Positions 8,095-16,561 of a DNA stretch of 64,000 nucleotides are shown piece after piece (within the stretch, counting starts at the first letter, position 1; each line of letters starts with the position of its first letter). The notes below the pieces were generated by a model. It worked only from the letters and a program-made list of their open reading frames with translations. It did not search any database and was not told the origin of the DNA. Origin of the DNA: Veillonella sp. 3891 (GTDB lineage Bacteria > Bacillota > Negativicutes > Veillonellales > Veillonellaceae). Both the position numbers and the translations under genes were made by a program. Where the stretch lies: contig NZ_RQVE01000001.1 in assembly GCF_003992315.1 (NCBI RefSeq), positions 156,195 through 220,194 on the forward strand. Direction: 5' to 3'.

Positions 8095-8583
8095 ATGCAA
8101 ACATTTGAAACTTTTAATGTAACAGAACAGAATAAATTTGGCATGGCATCTGCTTTAGCGATGACAGATTTCACAAAATGTTTTGAACCAGTGCTATTTC
8201 TATTTGGTCAATCTGGTGTGGGTAAAACACATCTATTGAAAGCCATGGAACAAGAGGCGGTGAAACAGAATGCAGCTATCCGTGTACGTTATGTGACGGG
8301 TGCACAGTTCATGAAAGAATATAACGACAGCGTTACCTATGGTGAAGTAGCAGATTATATGGAAGAATACTGCAAATTACATTTGTTATTAGTGGATGAT
8401 GTACAGGACATTGTGTATAGCGATGAGGAAGGGGCCAAGAAAATGTTTATGCGTCTTGTACTTGGAATGAAGGCAAAAGGGCGCCGTATGGCAGTTAGTT
8501 TTGATGATACATTTGACTCTGAAGACCGCACTAATGAATTGCAAAATGAATTAACTGATAGTGTGGTAGCTTTCATAGAATAG
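8095..8583 (+). CDS. Short DnaA/Hda-like AAA+ ATPase
   Basis: A 162-residue protein matching only the nucleotide-binding core of DnaA domain III. It has Walker A GQSGVGKTHLL (about residues 39-49), a YVTGAQFMKEY stretch typical of DnaA, and Walker B LLLVDDVQDI (about 98-107). It lacks the DnaA N-terminal domain, most of the lid/sensor II region and domain IV, so it cannot bind DnaA boxes as DnaA does. Hda and DnaA paralogues are the nearest relatives I know, and a role in controlling DnaA is possible but unproven. It follows the methyltransferase by 9 bp. A truncated relic is the alternative, though the frame is intact with a good start. Confidence 0.7.
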   Translation: MQTFETFNVTEQNKFGMASALAMTDFTKCFEPVLFLFGQSGVGKTHLLKAMEQEAVKQNAAIRVRYVTGAQFMKEYNDSVTYGEVADYMEEYCKLHLLLVDDVQDIVYSDEEGAKKMFMRLVLGMKAKGRRMAVSFDDTFDSEDRTNELQNELTDSVVAFIE

Positions 8584-8726
8584 AAATCAGTTATTATAAG
8601 GTATAAAAAAGTCGTATAACCTATGAAAAAAGGCGGATTTCAAGGTGTAGAAATCAGTTTTAATATCTGTTATACTTACTAGGAGAGGTTTCTATTGAGC
8701 GAGTGCTCAGGAGAGGAGAAAGTATA

Positions 8727-10268
8727 ATGGCTATTTCAGAAGAAGTACGACAACGATTTGCAGGGGAGTTCGAAAAGTTTCAAGCAGGGATTGAAGGTTT
8801 CTTTAAGAAGGAAATCGCCCCAAAAGATTTCAAAGGCATTGGTGGAGGATTCGGCAGTTATGCTGAACGCGGACATGAAAGCGCGATGTTGCGTTTGCGT
8901 TTCTTGGGATCTCGCATTCTTCCATACCAAATGAAATTCTTAGTGAATGCGGTGAAAAAATATGATTTAAAATATGTACATTTCACAACAGGTCAATGTA
9001 TTCAATTCCATAAATTGCAAGGTGAGCAAATTTTAGAATTGTACAAAGAATGTTTTGAACATGATATCTATAACCGTGGTACTGGTGGAGATAACTTACG
9101 TAATGTAACAGCTAGCCCATTGCATGGTGTACATCCAGCTGAACCATTTGCTGTGACGCCGTACTTACAGGCGGTCAGTGAATATGCTGTATCTTTGATT
9201 GGTACATTAGCATTACCTCGTAAATATAAAATCGGTTTTTCTGTAGTCGACAATGAAGGTCATGCGAACTATAAAGACTTAGGATTTTTGGCAAAAGAAA
9301 ATGGCAAGTTCGATGTCTACGCTGGTGGCGGTATCGGCGGTGGTTCTGCATTTGGATTCTTAGTAGATGAAGATATTAATCCTAATGAAGTATTGCACCA
9401 CGTAGAAGGTATGTTACATTTGTATCATGAATTAGGTGACTTTAAGAATCGTGGTAAAGCACGTTCTCGCTTTATTGCGCAACGCTTAGGGGAAGAAGAA
9501 TTCCGTAAAGCATACCATGAATATTTAGCAAAATCGAAAGCGGCTCATGACTTAACATTGTCCGTAGAGCCATATACAGTGAAAAAAGTAGGTACTACTA
9601 CGCCAACTACATCTTTAGCAGAACCTCAAAAACAAAAAGGTTTGTATTACATTCAATATAAACCACTAGTAGGCACGCCACCTATTGAGGTATTTGTAAA
9701 ATTATTTGATTATGTAGGTGGCTTAGAAGAAACTGAAATCCGTATCTGCGGTGATGAATCTGTATATATTGTGAACTTAACCGGCGAAGAAGCAGATGCT
9801 GTGGCAGCCATTATTAGTGATACTCATGCAAAAAATCAATTTGAGCATACTGTATCTTGTGTAGGTGCTACGATTTGTCAAATCGGCTTCCAAGATTCTT
9901 CTGGACTTGTGAAAGTAATCAAAGAAGCAGTTGAAGGCGCTGGTTTATCTACAGATCGCTTGCCACAATTACATGTATCTGGTTGCCCATCTTCCTGTGG
10001 TACTCACCAAGTAGGTAAACTAGGTTTCCATGGATTTACAAAAGTGGTGGATAAAAAGCCTCAACCAGCTTTCAAAGTGTTCATAAATGGTAATGGCGAA
10101 GTAGAAGGACAACGTATGTCTGATGAGTTAGGCGTGATTACTGTGGAGGATATCCCTAAATTCTTTATTGATCTAGTGAAAACACTTGAAACGGCTGGTC
10201 AAGATTATGATACTTGGAATGCGGCGCATCCAGAGGGATTACAATCTATATTGGCAAAATATTTATAA
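8727..10268 (+). CDS. Nitrite/sulfite reductase (siroheme, 4Fe-4S)
   Basis: A 513-residue protein. The siroheme/4Fe-4S ligands are present as C378-x5-C384 (SCVGATICQIG) and C420-x3-C424 (HVSGCPSSCGTH), the pattern of assimilatory sulfite and nitrite reductases. Two ferredoxin-like half domains precede them (LPYQMKFLV near 65 and GTPPIEVFVKL near 316). It reduces sulfite to sulfide or nitrite to ammonia with six electrons; sequence alone does not decide which. ATG 8727 is preferred because AGGAGAGGAG lies just upstream. It is a single-gene transcript with its own terminator and no siroheme or electron-donor gene nearby. Confidence 0.85.
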   Translation: MAISEEVRQRFAGEFEKFQAGIEGFFKKEIAPKDFKGIGGGFGSYAERGHESAMLRLRFLGSRILPYQMKFLVNAVKKYDLKYVHFTTGQCIQFHKLQGEQILELYKECFEHDIYNRGTGGDNLRNVTASPLHGVHPAEPFAVTPYLQAVSEYAVSLIGTLALPRKYKIGFSVVDNEGHANYKDLGFLAKENGKFDVYAGGGIGGGSAFGFLVDEDINPNEVLHHVEGMLHLYHELGDFKNRGKARSRFIAQRLGEEEFRKAYHEYLAKSKAAHDLTLSVEPYTVKKVGTTTPTTSLAEPQKQKGLYYIQYKPLVGTPPIEVFVKLFDYVGGLEETEIRICGDESVYIVNLTGEEADAVAAIISDTHAKNQFEHTVSCVGATICQIGFQDSSGLVKVIKEAVEGAGLSTDRLPQLHVSGCPSSCGTHQVGKLGFHGFTKVVDKKPQPAFKVFINGNGEVEGQRMSDELGVITVEDIPKFFIDLVKTLETAGQDYDTWNAAHPEGLQSILAKYL

Positions 10269-10275
10269 TATATAT

Positions 10276-10308
10276 AAAAACGTTCTTACTTAGGTAAGGG
10301 CGTTTTTT
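10276..10308 (+). terminator. Terminator of the reductase gene
   Basis: AACGTTCTTAC pairs with GTAAGGGCGTT, followed by TTTT, 8 bp past the stop codon. Confidence 0.85.
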
Positions 10309-10470
10309 ACTTTTCGCCTCGTGAGTATCGGTTGATATAGGAGCTGTATTGTATTGAAGAATTACGATAGATACGGTATAATGAAAGAGATATCTCAAGA
10401 TTGAGAATGCAAGCTTCATGGAGTATAGTCATGTAAGTTTTGTTCATAGAAGTATATATAGGAGAGCCCA

Positions 10471-11151
10471 ATGAAAAAAAGTACATTAGCATTAGTAGGT
10501 GCTATGGCATTTGCTACAACTTTTGCAGTAGCCCCACAAGCACATGCTGAAATCAATGAATATTCTAATTTAAATGATAAAACAGTAGTGGTGCGCCAAC
10601 CCGGTCAATCCATGGTATTATCCATGCGTGAAGTAGCAGGTATCTTTGTGGGCCGTTATGTCAAAGCAGCTGTTAGCTCTATTACATTAGACCCATCCAA
10701 AGGTAATTATCAGTACGTGGTGGTAGGTTACACACCAAAACAAAAAATTACTATCGACGTGGATGTAATTACCGGTAAGGTAGTACGTGAATTCCGTTCT
10801 AGCAAAGCAAAAGATGTAGCATCCAAAGTGTTTAATCCATTGAAAGTAATTTCTCCAAAAGAAGCAGAAGTAGCAGCTCGTGGTTTGGTGGGAGAAGGCT
10901 CTTTCACTAGAGGATGGGAAATTAAAGCGGAAAATAATGAAGTGGTGTACATTGTTCGTACCCAAGATACAGATGAAAAAGAATATAGTGTGAAAGTAGA
11001 TGCTGTCACTGGGAAAGCACTTGAAAAAGGTGCGCCAATTGATTGGGCAAAAATCAAAGCAGATCGTTTGCGTAATGATGGGGTAGGTAAGCCATTTACA
11101 TTGCAACAAGAGCCAGAAGACAATGAGGCAGATCCTACAAAAACATTATAA
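10471..11151 (+). CDS. Exported PepSY-like protein
   Basis: A 226-residue protein with a clear signal peptide: a lysine-rich start, a hydrophobic core and an AHA cleavage site near residue 27. Two PepSY-like segments follow. Each ends in the typical VDxxTGK turn (DVDVITGKVVREF and KVDAVTGKALEKG), the second preceded by WEIKAENNEVVYIV. PepSY modules are thought to bind or inhibit peptidases, and here the protein would act outside the inner membrane. RBS AGGAGAG. TATAAT near 10377 probably drives it. The crotonase gene starts 10 bp after its stop, which is an odd partner and gives no functional hint. Confidence 0.75.
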   Translation: MKKSTLALVGAMAFATTFAVAPQAHAEINEYSNLNDKTVVVRQPGQSMVLSMREVAGIFVGRYVKAAVSSITLDPSKGNYQYVVVGYTPKQKITIDVDVITGKVVREFRSSKAKDVASKVFNPLKVISPKEAEVAARGLVGEGSFTRGWEIKAENNEVVYIVRTQDTDEKEYSVKVDAVTGKALEKGAPIDWAKIKADRLRNDGVGKPFTLQQEPEDNEADPTKTL

Positions 11152-11161
11152 TAGGTGACGT

Positions 11162-11947
11162 ATGACATATAATAATATTATATTTACCATTGAAAGTAAT
11201 GTGGCAACCATCACATTTAATCGTCCAGAAGTGCAGAATGGCTTTAATGTGCCGATGTGTGAAGAAATTCTTGATGCGATTCGCATAGTAAAAGAAACGG
11301 ACGAGGCTCGTGTGTTGGTGTTCAAAGCAGAAGGCAAAGTCTTTTCTGTAGGTGGAGACTTAACAGAAATGAAACGCGCTGTAGAGGAAGATGATACAGA
11401 ATCTTTATTTGAAATTACTCATTTGGTGATGCAAATTTCTTTAGCTATGAAACAGCTACCAAAACCTGTCGTGATGTGCACCGATGGTGCCGTAGCAGGG
11501 GCGGCTTTCAACATGGTGTTGGCAGCGGATATGTGCGTGGCATCTACGAATAGTCGTTTTATTCAAGCCTTTGTGAATATAGGCTTAGCTCCAGATGCTG
11601 GTGGTATGTACTTGTTAAGCCGCGCGGTAGGTATTAATCGTGCTATGCAACTGGCTATGACAGGGGAAGCGGTAACCGCTGAAAAAGGTAAGGAATATGG
11701 CTTCGTCTATAAGGTGTGCGAACCAGAGATTCTAGAGCGTACTACAAATCGCTTGGTGCAACGCTTGGCAAAAGGTCCTGTTCACTCCTTCCGTGCTATG
11801 AAGCAAATGATGTGGGCTAGCTTCTTCACTAATTTTGAAGAATATGCAGAATTAGAAGTGAAGATTCAAAACTCCTTAGGGGCCACAGAAGACTTCCGCG
11901 AAGGTGTGCGTGCCTTTGCAGAAGGAAGACGACCAAAATTTAAATAA
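11162..11947 (+). CDS. Enoyl-CoA hydratase/isomerase family protein
   Basis: A 261-residue crotonase-fold protein. It has the N-terminal ITFNRPEVQNGFNVPM, the oxyanion-hole segment KVFSVGGDL, and the second oxyanion segment AVAGAAFNMVLAAD with GLAPDAGGMYLL. The usual acidic catalytic residues of true hydratases are not clearly in place: the aligned region reads FVNIGLAPDAGG. An isomerase or other acyl-CoA reaction is therefore as likely as hydration. Length and order of motifs are normal. No acyl-CoA dehydrogenase or thiolase adjoins it, so the pathway is unknown. Probably co-transcribed with the PepSY protein. Confidence 0.85.
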   Translation: MTYNNIIFTIESNVATITFNRPEVQNGFNVPMCEEILDAIRIVKETDEARVLVFKAEGKVFSVGGDLTEMKRAVEEDDTESLFEITHLVMQISLAMKQLPKPVVMCTDGAVAGAAFNMVLAADMCVASTNSRFIQAFVNIGLAPDAGGMYLLSRAVGINRAMQLAMTGEAVTAEKGKEYGFVYKVCEPEILERTTNRLVQRLAKGPVHSFRAMKQMMWASFFTNFEEYAELEVKIQNSLGATEDFREGVRAFAEGRRPKFK

Positions 11948-11950
11948 GAA

Positions 11951-11997
11951 AAAATGTTGAGGATACCAGTAGAGGGTGTTCTCAACATTTTATTTTT
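11951..11997 (+). terminator. Terminator of the crotonase gene
   Basis: AAATGTTGAG pairs with CTCAACATTT, followed by TATTTTT, directly after the stop codon. Confidence 0.85.
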
Positions 11998-12114
11998 ATG
12001 AGGATTGCATTCTTCTTGCGGTAGGGATAAGATACCAGAAGATAGGGTAGTATCTGTAGTCAGAGGGTAATATTTAAAGGGTAAGGGCGAAAAGATATTA
12101 ACCGGTGCTGGGGA

Positions 12115-12146
12115 TAAAAAAAGGACTCTTCTAGAGAAGAGTCCTC
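12115..12146 (-). terminator. Terminator of guaC
   Basis: A perfect 10-bp stem, AGGACTCTTC with GAAGAGTCCT and a TAGA loop. Read on the minus strand it is followed by seven T. It lies 13 bp past the guaC stop. Confidence 0.9.
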
Positions 12147-12158
12147 GCATATATGTGA

Positions 12159-13145
12159 TTAACGGTCGCCGTTAAAAATGGAGTTTTTAACGATAACGTA
12201 GTCAACTTTTTTGATAGCTTGTAGTGTAGTACCACCAGCGTAGGAGATAGAAGATTGTAAATCTTGTTCCATTTCAGTCAATGTATCGAAGATACTGCCT
12301 TTAGATTGGATCGTAATTTTTTTACCTTCTACGTTTTTGCGTTCCCCTTTTTGGTGCTCGGAAGCGCTACCGAAGTATTCTTTATATGTAACGCCATCGA
12401 TAGTTACTTCTTTACCTGGGGATTCGATATGACCAGCGAATAAAGAGCCAATCATAACAAAGGAAGCGCCGAAACGGATGGATTTGGCAATGTCACCGTG
12501 GTCGCGGATACCGCCGTCAGCGATGATAGGTTTTGTAGCTGCTTTGGCACACCAACGAACAGCAGATAATTGCCAGCCGCCAGTACCAAAACCAGTTTTT
12601 AATTTTGTAATACACACTTTACCAGGTCCGATACCTACTTTGGTAGCATCAGCTCCAGCATTTTCTAGTTCACGAACTGCCTCTGGTGTACCTACGTTAC
12701 CAGCGATAACGAAACTTTCAGGAAGTTCACGTTTAATGTGTTGAATCATATCGATAACGCTGTTGGAATGACCGTGAGCAATATCGATAGTAATATATTC
12801 TGGGCATAGATTTGCTTCTTTTAATTCGTTTACGAATGCAAATTCCTCTGGTTTAACACCGATGGAAATAGATGCAAATAAACCTGCCTCATGCATGTCT
12901 TTTACAAAATCCAAACGTTTTTCAGGTTGGAAGCGGTGCATGATATAGAAGTAGTTTTTAGCAGCTAATTCTTTGGCTAACTTTTCATCGATGATAGTTT
13001 GCATGTTAGCTGGCACAATTGGTAAACGGAATGTACGATTTCCCAGTTTCACAGTTGTGTCACATTCGCTACGGCTAGATACGATACACTTGTTCGGTAT
13101 CAATTGCACGTCTTCATAATCGAAAATGTTTGTAGTATTGATCAT
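12159..13145 (-). CDS. guaC: GMP reductase
   Basis: A 328-residue member of the IMPDH/GMPR barrel family, converting GMP to IMP with NADPH and so recycling guanine to adenine nucleotides. [13 protein letters not shown] at the start, the phosphate loop [12 protein letters not shown] with the catalytic Cys178, and the absence of a CBS insert mark the short Firmicute GMP reductase rather than IMP dehydrogenase. It stands alone with its own terminator. A 10-bp inverted repeat (13172-13196) about 27 bp before the start may be its operator. The start ATG is followed by ATTAATACTACAAAC and has GGGGGC upstream. Confidence 0.9.
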   Translation of the reverse strand: MINTTNIFDYEDVQLIPNKCIVSSRSECDTTVKLGNRTFRLPIVPANMQTIIDEKLAKELAAKNYFYIMHRFQPEKRLDFVKDMHEAGLFASISIGVKPEEFAFVNELKEANLCPEYITIDIAHGHSNSVIDMIQHIKRELPESFVIAGNVGTPEAVRELENAGADATKVGIGPGKVCITKLKTGFGTGGWQLSAVRWCAKAATKPIIADGGIRDHGDIAKSIRFGASFVMIGSLFAGHIESPGKEVTIDGVTYKEYFGSASEHQKGERKNVEGKKITIQSKGSIFDTLTEMEQDLQSSISYAGGTTLQAIKKVDYVIVKNSIFNGDR

Positions 13146-13171
13146 TATTTGTTGCCCCCTAAATAGACAGA

Positions 13172-13196
13172 ATAAGGATTACGACATAATCCTTAT
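13172..13196. promoter_or_regulatory. Palindrome upstream of guaC
   Basis: ATAAGGATTA-CGACA-TAATCCTTAT, a perfect 10-bp inverted repeat with a 5-nt centre and no T run. It lies between the guaC start and the divergent thiT, so an operator is more likely than a terminator. Confidence 0.45.
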
Positions 13197-13402
13197 CTAT
13201 TATACATAAGACCTCCTATCTTGGCAACAAGGGGGCGGATATACTTAGTCATCTTTGATATGCTAATTTGTACTAGGGGAATGCCGTGTTTTGTGAAAAA
13301 ATATATAGATAAAAATAGATTAAAAGTGATACAATGTAAGAAATAAATAAAAGTAATTTGATAATGTATTTCAATGTATCATAGTGTGAAAAGGAGATAG
13401 AT

Positions 13403-13957
13403 ATGAGTTATACAAGTTCAAGCAAAACAAAAATGTTAGTAGAAGGCGGTCTAGTCATTGCTATGGCTCAAATTTTAAGTATGTATGTCATCTATCAAAT
13501 GCCACAAGGTGGCGCTGTGAAAGCAGCTAACTTGGTGCCATTGTTAATTTATGCCTATCGTTGGGGTGGCCGTGCGGGCATCCTAACTGGTATTGCCTAT
13601 GGAATTGTTCATTTCCTATTGGGATTTAAATTCTCTATTCATTATATGAGTGTTGTATTAGACTATATCTTAGCCTATGGTGCCATCGGTATTGCCGGTT
13701 TCTTCGGCGGTTCTGGTACTGGGAAAGCCTTCTTTGGGGCTGTCTATGCAATCTTAACTCGCTTTGCTATGTCTGCTATTAGTGGTGTGGTGGTGTTTGG
13801 ATCCTATGCGCCAGAGGGAACAAGCCCTTGGATTTACTCCCTAACGTATAATGCAACATATATGTTGCCAGACATGGTCATTAATTTAGTGGTATTGGCG
13901 TTGTTATATGTGCCAGTGATGCGTGGATTAGGTCGTGTGGCACCCACTCATAAATAA
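13403..13957 (+). CDS. thiT: ThiT-type energy-coupled thiamine transporter S component
   Basis: A 184-residue membrane protein with about six helices. The ThiT pattern is clear: YQMPQGGAVKAANLVPLL, the RWGGRAG stretch, the VVLDYILAYGAIGIAGFF segment with the DY pair, and a final region that includes a GSYAPEG stretch. As an ECF S component it binds thiamine and needs the shared EcfAAT module, which is not in this window. No TPP riboswitch sequence is visible in the roughly 250 bp upstream, although such genes often carry one. It ends 26 bp before the molybdenum-cofactor genes and may be read through into them. Confidence 0.8.
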   Translation: MSYTSSSKTKMLVEGGLVIAMAQILSMYVIYQMPQGGAVKAANLVPLLIYAYRWGGRAGILTGIAYGIVHFLLGFKFSIHYMSVVLDYILAYGAIGIAGFFGGSGTGKAFFGAVYAILTRFAMSAISGVVVFGSYAPEGTSPWIYSLTYNATYMLPDMVINLVVLALLYVPVMRGLGRVAPTHK

Positions 13958-13983
13958 GAAAACATCTAGGACAGGAGATATGT

Positions 13984-15129
13984 ATGATTTCTGAATTAGG
14001 AATTATTATATTAGCGGGTGGACTTAGCACTCGCATGGGAACAGATAAGACGAGATTGCCTTGGGGTAGCACAACTTTATTAGGGGAAATGCTCCGCAAG
14101 GCGGTCCTTACAGAATGTGGAGAAATTTTAGTCTCCATCAATCGAGAATTAGAAGAGTCAGAGGCACATATTATTGAAGAAGCTCGTTCCTTTGGTCGAG
14201 ATATTCAATTAGTGCCAGATACGATTGCTATGAAAGGCCCTTTAAGTGGATTGCAGTCGGCTCTTTCAGTAGGAACTAGAGAAGCCTATATTGTGGTATC
14301 TGCAGATATGCCGTGGTTTTCCTTTCACTGGTTGCCATCTTGGGAAGTGCACATCGATACATTTTTCCAAGGAGAATTATTAGCCATGGTTCCTTATGTA
14401 GGTTTGCAAGAGTACGAGCCGTTAGCAGCCATTTATAAACGGTCCGTACTAGACACGATTCAAGAAGCCTTGGACAGTGAAGATGTATCTATGCATGGAA
14501 TTTTGGACAAGATTCCCTATATGGAAATGGATATGAGTGAAGAAGCAGAGTTATATAGTAATGTAAATACTCGATTATCTTATAAATTAGCAAAAGCTAA
14601 ATCTGCCAATCGTGAACGGTCTGTGCCGATTGTGACCATTAGTGCAAGCCAATCTAAATCGGGGAAAACTACAGTGGCTACAGCTTTGATTAAGGCGCTT
14701 TCAGAGCGAGGTATTGTGGTGGGCATGGTGAAAAGTGATGGTCATGGATTTTCCATGGATAAGGAAGGCACTGATACGTGGAAAGCCAGTCAATCAGGGG
14801 CGAAGGCAGTGGCCATAGCGGGACCCAATGGATATGCAATGATGGTCCATGGTGAAAGTATGCAACGTCAACAACAATTGATTCGGTTGGCCAATGAAAT
14901 GCCTGTGGATTTGGTGCTCTTAGAAAGCCGCAGCCATGGAGTGGCGCCGATCATTGAAGTAGTCCGTGCAAACCATAATGAAACGAGACTGCCGCAGTTA
15001 GAAGAGATTGTAGCAGTAGTGACAGATATAGAAGACACATTAGAAGGAAATACGATTTGCGAACAGTTCAATTTCAGTGAGGAAGATATGGAACGTTTAG
15101 CAGATTGGATATTGAAGGAGTTGTTATAA
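13984..15129 (+). CDS. MobA-MobB fusion for molybdenum guanine dinucleotide cofactor
   Basis: A 381-residue two-domain protein. Residues 1-195 match MobA, the GTP:molybdopterin guanylyltransferase, with LAGGLSTRMGTDKTRLPWG at 10-29 and SADMPWF at about 105. Residues from about 212 on match the MobB GTPase-like adaptor, with a SQSKSGKTT P-loop near 222 and VGMVKSDGHGF. MobA makes the bis-MGD cofactor, and MobB helps it. The two are separate genes in most bacteria. The stop overlaps the moeA start as TAATG, so translation is probably coupled. This implies that the organism makes a DMSO-reductase-type molybdoenzyme. Confidence 0.85.
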   Translation: MISELGIIILAGGLSTRMGTDKTRLPWGSTTLLGEMLRKAVLTECGEILVSINRELEESEAHIIEEARSFGRDIQLVPDTIAMKGPLSGLQSALSVGTREAYIVVSADMPWFSFHWLPSWEVHIDTFFQGELLAMVPYVGLQEYEPLAAIYKRSVLDTIQEALDSEDVSMHGILDKIPYMEMDMSEEAELYSNVNTRLSYKLAKAKSANRERSVPIVTISASQSKSGKTTVATALIKALSERGIVVGMVKSDGHGFSMDKEGTDTWKASQSGAKAVAIAGPNGYAMMVHGESMQRQQQLIRLANEMPVDLVLLESRSHGVAPIIEVVRANHNETRLPQLEEIVAVVTDIEDTLEGNTICEQFNFSEEDMERLADWILKELL

Positions 15130-16367
15130 TGCAAGTAGTAACAGTAGAAGAAGGCTTGCAACGATTAGAAGCTCCTTTTACAGATAGTGCGTATACCCTC
15201 GACATAGAGTCTGTTCCTATTGGACAAGCCTATGGCAGAGTATTAGGGGCAACGGCGCTAGCTAAGATGGATTATCCCCCTTTTAGGCGATCGGCCATGG
15301 ATGGAATTGCTATTCGTTATACTGCAGACACAAGATCATATCGTATGTTAGAGACGATTGGTGCAGGGGAAGTGTTTCAAGGTCAATTAGAGCCCGGTGA
15401 AGGAATCCACATTATGACGGGTGCCATGGTACCAGATACGGCAGATACAGTGGTAGTAAAAGAAGCGCTAACTTGGAGTAATGAAACAGAAGTGACAGTA
15501 CCTAGTCGAATCGAAGTGGGTCAACATATTATCCTCGCAGGGGAAGATATACAAGTTGGTCAGGAATTATTGCCTGCTGGTACTGTGTTGGAAGCAGAAC
15601 AAGTAGGGACCTTAGCAGGGCAGGGATATAGTGAAGTCTCTGTGTACCGAAAACCAAGAGTGATTGTGCTCACCACAGGTCGTGAAGTACAAGATCCAAC
15701 TGAGACACTGCGAGTAGGGCATATTTATAATTCCAATCGGTATTTACTAGAAGGTACCTTATATGCATTAGGCGTTGATGTGATGGGAGTAGCCCATTTG
15801 TCAGATGCGCCAGGTACGGTAAAGGGTAATATTGCCACTGTACAACATATGCTAGACACACTGGGACCGGTAGATATGATTGTTAGCACTGGCGGTGTAT
15901 CTGTAGGTGACTATGATACGATGCCGGAATTGTATGAACGTTTAGGCGCTAATACATTGTATCGACGTTTACAGATGCGTCCAGGAGCAGCTTCTTTTGG
16001 AGGTATTATTACAGCTAGAGGACATCATACATGGTGTATGGGCTTATCTGGAAATCCTACAGCAGCAATGAATCAGTTTTATTTATTGGTGTTGCCTGTG
16101 TTGGAACGCTTATCTGGACGGACGGTGATGCGTCGTTGGATAGATTGCCACCTAGGTGAAGTTGTAGATAGAAAGCATCCATTAGATCGCTATTATCAAG
16201 GGCATATTCAGTATGAAGAAGGATCTTGCTGGGCGTATCCTAATTTAGGAATGACCTCAGGTGGTTTACAAGCTTTATCAGTGGCAAATGGATTGATCAA
16301 GATTCCTAGTAATAGCGAACGATTAGAGCGGGGTTCTATAGTGAAAGTATTCCCTTTTAGTCGATAA
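15129..16367 (+). CDS. moeA: Molybdopterin molybdotransferase MoeA
   Basis: A 412-residue protein that inserts molybdate into adenylated molybdopterin. It has the PPFRRSAMDGIAIR segment near 54, IMTGAMVPDTADTVV near 96 and the conserved STGGVSVGDYD near 255, then a C-terminal beta domain ending IPSNSERLERGSIVKVFPF. I chose ATG 15129 rather than a slightly earlier in-frame codon because it overlaps the stop of the Mob fusion gene (TAATG), the usual sign of coupling. Length is normal for the family (about 400). Confidence 0.9.
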   Translation: MQVVTVEEGLQRLEAPFTDSAYTLDIESVPIGQAYGRVLGATALAKMDYPPFRRSAMDGIAIRYTADTRSYRMLETIGAGEVFQGQLEPGEGIHIMTGAMVPDTADTVVVKEALTWSNETEVTVPSRIEVGQHIILAGEDIQVGQELLPAGTVLEAEQVGTLAGQGYSEVSVYRKPRVIVLTTGREVQDPTETLRVGHIYNSNRYLLEGTLYALGVDVMGVAHLSDAPGTVKGNIATVQHMLDTLGPVDMIVSTGGVSVGDYDTMPELYERLGANTLYRRLQMRPGAASFGGIITARGHHTWCMGLSGNPTAAMNQFYLLVLPVLERLSGRTVMRRWIDCHLGEVVDRKHPLDRYYQGHIQYEEGSCWAYPNLGMTSGGLQALSVANGLIKIPSNSERLERGSIVKVFPFSR

Positions 16368-16421
16368 ACAGAATAAAGAAACAAAAATATGAATAAAAAC
16401 TCTGTTTTATAAGAAGTAATC

Positions 16422-16520
16422 TTGTGAAAATAGAAATAATTTGATATAATAATTCTATAGAATTTTATAAGTAAGGTCTGCAAAGAGACACATCGTACAC
16501 GTACCCTGTGCCTCTTTTTG
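16422..16520 (+). promoter_or_regulatory. Promoter and attenuator-like leader, symporter gene 1
   Basis: TTGTGA-17-TATAAT (16422-16450) is followed by TTCTATAGAATTTTATAA. Next is a hairpin from 16483 (AAAGAGACACA with TGTGCCTCTTT) that ends in a T run. The terminator lies about 40 bp before the start codon, so it is placed to attenuate. The same order recurs before the paralogue at 18506-18605. Confidence 0.6.
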
Positions 16521-16561
16521 TATGGTCTTTTAAAGGGTAGTATTAAGAAAAAGGAGATTCT

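Noticed and set aside
10687..11168. Two long antisense frames over the PepSY gene
   Set aside because: No start sites, Cys/Phe-rich nonsense product; the plus-strand gene has a signal peptide and ribosome site.
13196..13403. TPP riboswitch before thiT
   Set aside because: No CTGAGA or ACCTGATCTGG-type core could be found.
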